Source of the DNA: Thermodesulfobacteriota bacterium
GTDB taxonomy: Bacteria; Desulfobacterota; Thermodesulfobacteria; Thermodesulfobacteriales; Thermodesulfobacteriaceae
Length of the DNA stretch: 11,246 nt
Direction: 5' to 3'
Assembly: GCA_003641645.1 (NCBI GenBank)
Contig: QNAZ01000013.1
Location: forward strand, 1 to 11,246
The notes beneath the pieces were generated by a model. The model did not search any database. It worked only from the letters and a program-made list of their open reading frames with translations, and was not told where the DNA came from. Below, piece by piece: positions 1-5,439 of this stretch (within the stretch, counting starts at the first letter, position 1; the number at the start of each line of letters is the position of its first letter). The position numbers and the translations under genes are program-made.

Positions 1-821
1 ATATATGGGTTTTACCCGTATTTTCTGTAAAAGCTTTTGATAACAATTTAATACTCCCAACTCATACTTTTGAGATAAAACCAGAGATAGTATATATGGA
101 TTATGAAGAGCCAAAACCAAATGTAGAATGGGATGGTTTTTTATATGGAATATCTGGAAAATATACTTATCATGGAATTTATAATATAATGAGTGAATTA
201 AATTTGGAATGGATTGGTGGAGAGCTTAATTATGATGGATCTACTTGGGCAGGTGTTCCTGTAGAAACAGATACAGATGATTCTATTCTTCAAGTCCGTG
301 GTTTAATAGGATATGATATAAAAAAAGAAACCTATGCAATAACTTTATTTACAGGCTTCGGTTTTAGATATTGGAGAGATGATATAGAAGGAGAGAGTGG
401 ATATAAAAGAATAGTAAGATACTGGTATTCTCCTATTGGAATACGATTAACTGTTCCCTTATCTTACATCCGTGAACCAGAAGGAAAAGTATATTTAAAA
501 TGGAGTTGGGGAATAAATGCTGAATATGATATTTTCTGGAAAGGAGAAGTAAAAAGTTATCTTAGTGATGTTGTTTCAGGATTAAATGATCCTGAAAATG
601 ATCAAGATCCTTTTGATGGATATGGTTTAAGATTTTCTTTGTGGGTTAAAAGAAATATAAATAAAAATGTTGCATTCTCTATAGAACCTTTTGTAAGATA
701 CTGGTGGGTAGCTAAATCTGAATCTGCTACATTAACTTACTATGGAAATCCTATTGGTTATGTGTGGGAGCCTAAAAATAGAACTTATATCTACGGAATA
801 TTTCTAAATTTTTCTTTCTAA
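1..821 (+). CDS. Outer-membrane beta-barrel protein, 5' end missing
   Basis: The frame is open from the left edge (first full codon at 3), giving 272 visible residues ending at TAA 819-821. The ATG at 96 is not the likely start. The 31 codons before it read as the end of a signal peptide (LPVFSVKA, plausible cleavage after VKA), then a short linker and a first amphipathic strand (FEIKPEIVY) running straight through that Met. The rest is rich in Tyr, Trp and Gly with alternating polar and hydrophobic residues, and it ends in Phe (FLNFSF), the C-terminal signature recognised by the BAM machinery. This supports a small outer-membrane barrel of roughly 10-12 strands, with Asp/Glu/Asn-rich stretches that look like surface loops. 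I do not recognise the family, and no enzymatic motif is evident. Omptin was considered, but I cannot align its catalytic residues. The start codon and most of the signal peptide lie upstream of the window. Confidence 0.8.
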   Translation, partial: IWVLPVFSVKAFDNNLILPTHTFEIKPEIVYMDYEEPKPNVEWDGFLYGISGKYTYHGIYNIMSELNLEWIGGELNYDGSTWAGVPVETDTDDSILQVRGLIGYDIKKETYAITLFTGFGFRYWRDDIEGESGYKRIVRYWYSPIGIRLTVPLSYIREPEGKVYLKWSWGINAEYDIFWKGEVKSYLSDVVSGLNDPENDQDPFDGYGLRFSLWVKRNINKNVAFSIEPFVRYWWVAKSESATLTYYGNPIGYVWEPKNRTYIYGIFLNFSF

Positions 822-907
822 ATTTAACCCTCTACGTGACAAGGTAATATGCTAAAAAAATTATGTTAACTCTCTTCTATCTCTTGAAAGATGAGGGAAA
901 AAAGTAA

Positions 908-934
908 GAGGTTGATGAGGTTGATGAGGTTGAT
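908..934. repeat. 9-bp tandem repeat, three perfect copies
   Basis: The unit GAGGTTGAT occurs three times head to tail at 908-916, 917-925 and 926-934. The unit length is a multiple of three, so it would keep a reading frame, but no credible gene covers it. The core GGTTGA appears again in both arms of the nearby inverted repeat. Binding-site iterons or replication slippage are both possible. Confidence 0.9.
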
Positions 935-948
935 ATGTAGAAAAAATA

Positions 949-1002
949 TGTCAACCCGTTCTATTTTTCATTAATTCTAAAATTGTAGCCTTTGGGTTGA
1001 CA
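949..1002. repeat. 9-bp perfect inverted repeat
   Basis: TGTCAACCC at 949-957 is matched by its exact reverse complement GGGTTGACA at 994-1002, with 36 bp between them. No T-run follows the right arm closely enough for a standard terminator, and the loop is long. A pair of regulator sites in opposite orientation is an alternative to an RNA hairpin. Confidence 0.6.
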
Positions 1003-1024
1003 AAATTGATGAAATAATTTTTTA

Positions 1025-1057
1025 AATCCAAAAGCAAGTTCTTAATCCAAAAGCAAG
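1025..1057. repeat. 14-bp direct repeat, two copies 19 bp apart
   Basis: AATCCAAAAGCAAG occurs at 1025-1038 and again, perfectly, at 1044-1057, separated by 5 bp. No further copies were seen in the window. The short period and two-copy number do not fit a CRISPR array. Confidence 0.85.
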
Positions 1058-1170
1058 AAAAAATTATCATTCTTCACCTCTTTTTAGATTGTTTCTAATT
1101 TAAAGATCATGTTGACTTTTTTTATTTTTAGTTTAAATGTAATAAAGTGTATTTAAGTGAATTTTTTTGA

Positions 1171-1206
1171 TGTTGGAGTGATTGTTGGAGTGATTGTTGG
1201 AGTGAA
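1171..1206. repeat. 12-bp tandem repeat, three copies
   Basis: The unit TGTTGGAGTGAT is present at 1171-1182 and 1183-1194. A third copy differs only in its last base (1195-1206, ending AA). In one frame this encodes a repeated VGVI tetrapeptide inside a 41-codon GTG-initiated frame (1157-1282), which lacks a Shine-Dalgarno sequence and is probably not translated. Confidence 0.9.
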
Positions 1207-1488
1207 AGGGTATTTAAAGATAAAAGTTAAGATTTTTAGTATTTTTGAAAAATCAATTCGAATCCCCTCATTCCAAGTATAAAAAGTCTAAGGAATTTCA
1301 CTTTGATTTCAATGTTTAAACTTTTTTAGAATTGATAAAATTTGACAAATTAGCTTTTAGGAAAAAATTCAAAAATATATTATTTAAGTGATAAAATTTA
1401 CTTAATTAATAATTACTCAATTTCTGCTAAGAATTAAATTTCCTGGTTGTAGAAAGAAGTAAAATTAATTGTTTTTAGATTATAATTA

Positions 1489-1517
1489 TTGTTTAAAGGC
1501 AAGTTTAATGATATTAT
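1489..1517 (+). promoter_or_regulatory. Sigma70-type promoter for the M18-trmI-ybeY-pdxJ operon
   Basis: A -35 box TTGTTT (1489-1494) and a -10 box TATTAT (1512-1517) are separated by exactly 17 bp. Initiation would fall near 1524, giving a leader of about 37 nt before the ATG at 1561. That leader includes the Shine-Dalgarno AGGGGG at 1551-1556. In sequence this AT-rich, chance boxes are common. The spacing and position make this the best candidate. Confidence 0.5.
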
Positions 1518-1560
1518 ATATTGCTAAAATTTGGATTTTTGAAGATAAAAAGGGGGAAAT

Positions 1561-2952
1561 ATGAAAATAGAGGAAATTGAAAAAGAACTTACTTATAAAG
1601 CTAAACATGTTTATGAAGAAATAGATGAAAAAGAAAAAGAATTTTTAGAAAAAGTAGCTAAAGATTATATAGAATTTCTTTCAGTAGTTAAAACTGAAAG
1701 AGAAACTGTTGAGTTTGGAAAAGAGCTTTTGGAGAAAGAAGGTTTTAAAGAGAATGATATTAAAAAGGGATATTTTATTTATAGAAACAAATTTTTAGCT
1801 TGTTGGAGAATTGGTAAAAGACCGGTTACAGAGGGTTTAAGGATTATTGTTAGTCATATTGATAGTCCAAGACTTGATTTGAAACTTCATCCTCTTTTTG
1901 AGGATACAGAATTAGCTTTTTTAAAGACTCACTATTATGGAGGGATAAAAAAATACCACTGGGTAGCTATGCCACTTGCTTTACATGGAATTGTTGCTAA
2001 AAAGGATGGAAGAGTAATAAAAATAGTTATAGGTGAGAAAGAAGGGGACTGTGTTTTTACTATTTGTGATTTACTTCCTCATTTAGCAAAAAAAATTCAA
2101 GCAGAGAAAAAGCTTTCAGAAGCTATTGTAGGAGAGAAGTTAAATGTTTTGGTAGCAGGTATTCCTATTGAAGATAAAAATGAAAAAGTAAAAAAAAGAA
2201 TAAAGCTTAAATTTTTAGAACTTATTTACAAAAAATACGGAATAAAAGAAGAAGACTTTGTATCTGCTGAGCTTTATTTAGTTCCAGCTGGTTCTGCACG
2301 AGAAGTTGGACTTGATAGAGCTTTTGTAGGAGGATATGGACAGGATGATAGAATCTGTGCTTTTACTTCATTAAAAGCCTTTTTAGAAGTAGAAGATCCA
2401 GAATATACAAATTTAATTTTATTTATGGATAGAGAAGAAATAGGTTCTGAAGGTAATACCTCTGCAAAAAGTAGAATTTTTGAAGGAATTATATATAATC
2501 TTCTTAAAAAAGCTGGGATTTCTTCAACAGCAGATACTTTTTTTAATATAATGACAAAAACTAAAGCTTTATCTGCAGATGTAACAGCAGGAATAGATCC
2601 TAATTATATAGAGGTTCATGACAAACTTAATGATGCTAAACTTGGATTTGGAATAGCAGTTAGTCGTTATACAGGTCATGGTGGTAAGTATATGGCAAAT
2701 GAAGCTCATGTTGAGTTTTTAGCTTGGCTTCTTAAAAATTGGGATGAAAATAAGGTTGTCTATCAGGTTTGTTCTATGGGAAAAGTAGATGAAGGTGGTG
2801 GAGGAACAGTTTCTAAGTATTTTGCTTCTTATGGAATGGATATAGTTGATGTTGGACCCCCATTACTTTCTATGCATTCTCCATTTGAAATTGCTCACAA
2901 AGGCGATTTATATATGACATATAAAGCATTTAAAACCTTTTTAAAAGTCTAA
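1561..2952 (+). CDS. apeA: M18 family metalloaminopeptidase (aminopeptidase 1 type)
   Basis: Cytosolic dinuclear-zinc aminopeptidase of the M18 family, expected to release N-terminal residues from peptides during protein turnover. The 463 residues match the usual length of the bacterial aminopeptidase 1 branch (about 450-465). The metal and catalytic residues can be placed: His99 in SHIDSPR, Asp262/Asp263 in GQDDR, Glu292-Glu293 in DREEIGSEG (general base and ligand), Asp340 in SADVTAG and His439 in SMHSPFE. GHGGKYMAN (372-380) is a further conserved stretch. Residues about 100-250 hold the dimerisation domain inserted into the catalytic fold. The start is supported by AGGGGG ending 4 nt before the ATG. 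It is first in a same-strand cluster, with trmI starting 6 nt after its stop. The family is secure. Substrate preference (acidic or broad) cannot be read from sequence. Confidence 0.93.
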   Translation: MKIEEIEKELTYKAKHVYEEIDEKEKEFLEKVAKDYIEFLSVVKTERETVEFGKELLEKEGFKENDIKKGYFIYRNKFLACWRIGKRPVTEGLRIIVSHIDSPRLDLKLHPLFEDTELAFLKTHYYGGIKKYHWVAMPLALHGIVAKKDGRVIKIVIGEKEGDCVFTICDLLPHLAKKIQAEKKLSEAIVGEKLNVLVAGIPIEDKNEKVKKRIKLKFLELIYKKYGIKEEDFVSAELYLVPAGSAREVGLDRAFVGGYGQDDRICAFTSLKAFLEVEDPEYTNLILFMDREEIGSEGNTSAKSRIFEGIIYNLLKKAGISSTADTFFNIMTKTKALSADVTAGIDPNYIEVHDKLNDAKLGFGIAVSRYTGHGGKYMANEAHVEFLAWLLKNWDENKVVYQVCSMGKVDEGGGGTVSKYFASYGMDIVDVGPPLLSMHSPFEIAHKGDLYMTYKAFKTFLKV

Positions 2953-2958
2953 CTACAG

Positions 2959-3726
2959 ATGTCTTTAAAAGAAGGGGATTATGTTTTGCTTTTAACTTCT
3001 GATGAAAAATCTTATCTTGTAGAAATAAAGGATCATAACTTTCATACCCATAAGGATTATCTAAATTTAAAAGATCTGATAGGTAAAAATTATGGAGATA
3101 TTATTTACGGAAAAAAGGGAGAAAAATTTTATATTTTAAAGCCTGCGATTTATGATTTTTTAATGAAAATAGAAAGAATAACCCAAATTGTATATCCCAA
3201 GGATATAGGATACATTTTACTCAAACTTGATATAGGTCCTGGTAAAACAGTGCTTGAGTGTGGAGGAGGCTCAGGAGCACTTACTTCAGCATTTGCTTAT
3301 ATAGTGGGAGAAGAAGGAAAGGTAATTTCTTATGAAAAAGAGTTTAAGTTTCAAGAAGTTGCAAAAAGGAATTTAAAAAAACTCGGTATTTTACACAGGG
3401 TTATTTTTAAAAATGTAGAAGTTTCAGAAAGTTTTGAAGAAAAAGAGATTGATGCAGTTTTTCTTGATTTAAAAACACCATGGAATCTTATTAAAGCTTC
3501 CTGGAAAGCTTTAAAAGGAGGACATCCTCTTGGTATTCTCGTTCCTACAGCAAATCAGGTTTCTCAGTGTTTATTAGAAATTGAAAAATATCCTTTTATA
3601 GATGTAGAAGTTGTAGAAATACTTTTAAGGCATTATAAAACTAATCCAGAAAGATTACGTCCAGAAGATAGAATGGTAGCTCATACAGGTTATTTAATTT
3701 TTGCAAAAAAGGTTTTTGAAAAATAA
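2959..3726 (+). CDS. trmI: tRNA (adenine-58-N1)-methyltransferase
   Basis: SAM-dependent methyltransferase expected to make m1A58 in the T-loop of tRNA, a modification that stabilises tRNA in thermophiles. Its 255 residues match the Thermus TrmI length. Residues 1-70 form the small N-terminal beta domain. ITQIVYPKD (74-82) is the family signature before the Rossmann fold. Motif I is VLECGGGSGALT (98-109). Glu126 is placed to bind the SAM ribose. FLDLKTPW (168-175) carries Asp170, the position of the catalytic aspartate in Thermus TrmI. Motif I has Cys-Gly-Gly where relatives usually have Ala-Gly-Thr, a mild change. HTGYLIFAKK (242-251) is the usual C-terminal strand. There is no strong Shine-Dalgarno sequence. 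The start lies 6 nt after the aminopeptidase stop, and the TAA overlaps the next ATG by one base (TAATG), so translation is probably coupled through the operon. Confidence 0.93.
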   Translation: MSLKEGDYVLLLTSDEKSYLVEIKDHNFHTHKDYLNLKDLIGKNYGDIIYGKKGEKFYILKPAIYDFLMKIERITQIVYPKDIGYILLKLDIGPGKTVLECGGGSGALTSAFAYIVGEEGKVISYEKEFKFQEVAKRNLKKLGILHRVIFKNVEVSESFEEKEIDAVFLDLKTPWNLIKASWKALKGGHPLGILVPTANQVSQCLLEIEKYPFIDVEVVEILLRHYKTNPERLRPEDRMVAHTGYLIFAKKVFEK

Positions 3727-4937
3727 TGCCAGTTTTAATAAATATTACTTCTGAAAGTCTTCTCTCAAAAAAAGAACTTAAAGAAATAAAGGAAAAAACT
3801 GAGAAAGCTTTAAAATATTTAAAATTCTATAAAAAAGAAGTTTCTCTTGTTTTTACTGATAACAAGACAATTAAAAAACTTAATAAGCAGTATCTTGGAA
3901 GAGATTACTCTACAAATGTGTTGGCTTTTCCTTTTAATAAAGAAAAACCAAGAGTTTCTAACATTTTGGGAGAAGTTATTGTTTCAGTTGAAAAAATAAG
4001 GCAAGAGGCTAAATTATATCAGCTTAATTTTAAAAACTATTTCTTTGCTATTATTATTCACGGACTTATTCATCTTTTAGACTATAACCATGAAAAAGGG
4101 CTTTTTTCTCCTTTTCTAATGGTTAAAAATGAGTTAAATTTATTCAATAAACTTGCTTTTAAAGAGGGTAAAAAGGAAGTTATAAATTTTATTAAAAGGA
4201 GGGAATATATGCCTGCAAAACTTGCAGTAAATGTAGACCATGTAGCAACAGTAAGAGAGGCAAGAAAGACATATTATCCTGATCCTGTTCATGCAGCAGT
4301 TCTTGCAGAACTTGGGGGAGCTGATGGAATAGTGGTTCATTTAAGGCTTGATAGAAGACATATTAAAGAAAGGGATGTAAGAATTATAAAAGAAATTATA
4401 AAAACTAAACTCATCTTGGAGATGGCTATTGATGAGGAATTAATTAAATTTGCTAAGGAAGTAAAACCCTATCAGGTTACTTTAGTTCCTGAAAGAGTTG
4501 AAGAAGTTACAACAGAAGGAGGAATGAATTTAGAAGGAAGAGTAAAAGAAGTTAAAAAAGCAGTAAAAGAACTTAATGAAGCAGGTATAAAAGTAAGTTT
4601 GTTTTTAAATCCAGATGAAAAAACCATAAAACTTGCTAAAAAGACAGGTGCTCAAATTATAGAGATTCATACAGGAATTTATGCTGATGCTGAAACAGAA
4701 GAAGAGAAAGAAAAAGAATTTAATAAAATAGAAATTGCTGCCAGAGTTGCAAAAGATCTTGGTTTTGAAGTCCATGCAGGGCATGGATTAAATTATGAAA
4801 ATATAGAACCTGTTGCAGCTATACCTCAGATAGAAGAATTCAGCATAGGTCATAGTATTATTTCGCGGGCTATTTTTGTGGGAATAAAAGATGCAGTAAG
4901 AGAAATGAAAGAATTAATTATAAGGGCAAGAGGATAA
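3726..4937 (+). CDS. ybeY-pdxJ: YbeY endoribonuclease fused in frame to PdxJ
   Basis: One uninterrupted 403-codon frame encodes two complete, unrelated enzymes. Residues 1-161 are YbeY, the metal-dependent RNase needed for 16S rRNA 3'-end maturation. It has STNVLAFPF (62-70), LGEVIVS (81-87) and the zinc motif H-x3-H-x5-H at His112, His116 and His122. Residues 162-403 are PdxJ, which joins 1-deoxyxylulose 5-phosphate and 3-amino-2-oxopropyl phosphate to make pyridoxine 5'-phosphate. It has VNVDHVATVREAR, HLRLDRRHIKERD (His205), LEMA (Glu232), LVPERVEEVTTEGG, IIEIHTGIYA, HAGHGLNYEN (His350, His353) and GHSIISRAIFVG. Both parts have normal family length and no linker separates them. The ATG at 3726 overlaps the trmI stop. 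Because PdxJ also has its own Shine-Dalgarno sequence and ATG at 4209, the cell may make a fusion, a free PdxJ, or both. The frame ends inside the 3' end of the convergent gene, with a 24-bp overlap. Confidence 0.85.
   Translation: MPVLINITSESLLSKKELKEIKEKTEKALKYLKFYKKEVSLVFTDNKTIKKLNKQYLGRDYSTNVLAFPFNKEKPRVSNILGEVIVSVEKIRQEAKLYQLNFKNYFFAIIIHGLIHLLDYNHEKGLFSPFLMVKNELNLFNKLAFKEGKKEVINFIKRREYMPAKLAVNVDHVATVREARKTYYPDPVHAAVLAELGGADGIVVHLRLDRRHIKERDVRIIKEIIKTKLILEMAIDEELIKFAKEVKPYQVTLVPERVEEVTTEGGMNLEGRVKEVKKAVKELNEAGIKVSLFLNPDEKTIKLAKKTGAQIIEIHTGIYADAETEEEKEKEFNKIEIAARVAKDLGFEVHAGHGLNYENIEPVAAIPQIEEFSIGHSIISRAIFVGIKDAVREMKELIIRARG
4197..4203 (+). promoter_or_regulatory. Internal Shine-Dalgarno for pdxJ
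   Basis: AGGAGGG lies 5 nt before the in-frame ATG at 4209, inside the open frame from ybeY. It is among the strongest ribosome binding sites in the window and is read in frame as two Arg codons and the first base of a Glu codon. Its quality and spacing suggest that PdxJ is translated independently, whether or not ribosomes also read through from ybeY. Confidence 0.75.
4209..4937 (+). CDS. pdxJ: Pyridoxine 5'-phosphate synthase, alternative internal start
   Basis: This is the second half of the ybeY-pdxJ frame, listed separately because an ATG at 4209 with an AGGAGGG site 5 nt upstream would give a free 242-residue PdxJ, the usual length for the family (about 235-245). The product begins MPAKLAVNVDHVATVR, a normal PdxJ N terminus, so nothing from YbeY is needed for the TIM-barrel fold. 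PdxJ works as an octamer of TIM barrels, and a 161-residue N-terminal YbeY on every subunit would be an unusual load. That favours at least some independent translation. This is inference: the sequence shows both options but not which is used. Confidence 0.6.
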   Translation: MPAKLAVNVDHVATVREARKTYYPDPVHAAVLAELGGADGIVVHLRLDRRHIKERDVRIIKEIIKTKLILEMAIDEELIKFAKEVKPYQVTLVPERVEEVTTEGGMNLEGRVKEVKKAVKELNEAGIKVSLFLNPDEKTIKLAKKTGAQIIEIHTGIYADAETEEEKEKEFNKIEIAARVAKDLGFEVHAGHGLNYENIEPVAAIPQIEEFSIGHSIISRAIFVGIKDAVREMKELIIRARG

Positions 4938-5438
4938 ACAGTAATTTTTTATAGGAAACTTTTTAATTAAATTTAACATCTCCTTTAAAGTAAAATTTTT
5001 AGAACTGAAAATAACTATCAGTCCCTGGTTTTGAGTCTCCACAAGAGGTAAAACTACAGCTTTATAATTATCTTTTTCATAAAGCTTAGCTTTACATTCT
5101 TCTATTTGCAAATCTTTTAGATCCTTTTTAGAAAATCCAGATAGAGTAAAAATCAAAGATTTCCAGTTATCTATAAGATTTTCTCCTCTATATATGCGAA
5201 CCTTTAGTTTACCTTTTGAATTTTTATAAATTCTTTTCTCTATTGTTATATTTCCTAAAAAGAAAACTGATTTTCTTTTTATAGGTTTTGCCTTAAACCC
5301 TTCAAGATCAATCAAAAATTGAGCACTATCTAAGTGAAATGTATCAACTGAATAAGCATTAGTGGAATTGTTTGAATTAAAAGAAAAGGCATTATTTGAT
5401 ATTATTATAACTAACAAAAAAACTGATAATCTGAGCAT
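4914..5438 (-). CDS. Secreted or periplasmic protein of unknown function
   Basis: 174 residues with a short N-terminal signal peptide: MLRLSV, then a hydrophobic run to about residue 13, and possible cleavage after NNAFS at residue 19. A low-complexity Asn/Ser stretch follows (residues 21-29). The rest looks like a compact mixed alpha/beta domain rich in Lys, with three cysteines (115, 167, 171), the last two close together near the C terminus. I see no lipobox, transmembrane helix or catalytic motif and do not recognise the family. The ATG is 1 nt after the nfeD stop (TAA-T-ATG), so it is almost certainly translationally coupled to nfeD and may act with it at the envelope. Its last 24 bases overlap the end of pdxJ on the other strand. 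The gene is likely real because the frame is long, has a signal peptide and sits tightly in an operon. Function is unknown. Confidence 0.75.
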   Translation of the reverse strand: MLRLSVFLLVIIISNNAFSFNSNNSTNAYSVDTFHLDSAQFLIDLEGFKAKPIKRKSVFFLGNITIEKRIYKNSKGKLKVRIYRGENLIDNWKSLIFTLSGFSKKDLKDLQIEECKAKLYEKDNYKAVVLPLVETQNQGLIVIFSSKNFTLKEMLNLIKKFPIKNYCLSSCPYN

Positions 5439-5439
5439 A

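Larger units (their letters stand above)
822..1560. other. 739-bp AT-rich intergenic region with short repeats
   Basis: I found no convincing protein gene or RNA gene on either strand here. The stretch holds three sets of short direct repeats (908-934, 1025-1057, 1171-1206), an inverted repeat (949-957 with 994-1002), recurring GGTTGA-type words, and a promoter for the downstream operon at 1489-1517. There is no clear hairpin plus T-run terminator for the barrel gene. Composition is as AT-rich as the genes or more so. It could be a decayed gene, an untranslated regulatory region or a small-RNA locus. The sequence alone does not decide. Confidence 0.7.

Noticed and set aside
1257..1275. tRNA 3'-end-like sequence (TTCGAATCCCC, then TTCCA)
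   Set aside because: The T-loop-like word has no pairing 5' arm (upstream AATCA cannot pair with CCCCT). No anticodon or D arm precedes it, and the CCA is out of register. A tRNA relic or attachment site cannot be supported without finding a matching tRNA elsewhere in the genome.
1157..1282. 41-codon GTG-started frame across the 12-bp repeats
   Set aside because: It has no Shine-Dalgarno sequence, a rare start and a repeat-derived VGVI run. It is compatible with chance in AT-rich DNA.
1284..1320. Possible orphan CRISPR repeat (reverse complement starts GTTTAAAC and contains ATTGAAAT)
   Set aside because: Only one copy is visible, with no spacer-repeat periodicity and no cas genes in the window.
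1342..1347. TTGACA as a -35 box upstream of the aminopeptidase
   Set aside because: No acceptable -10 sequence lies 16-18 bp downstream. The promoter at 1489-1517 fits better in spacing and position.
4140..4340. Minus-strand frame opposite ybeY-pdxJ (66 codons)
   Set aside because: It is a shadow of the coding strand: Cys/Ile/Tyr-rich composition, no start signals, and fully inside a well-identified gene.
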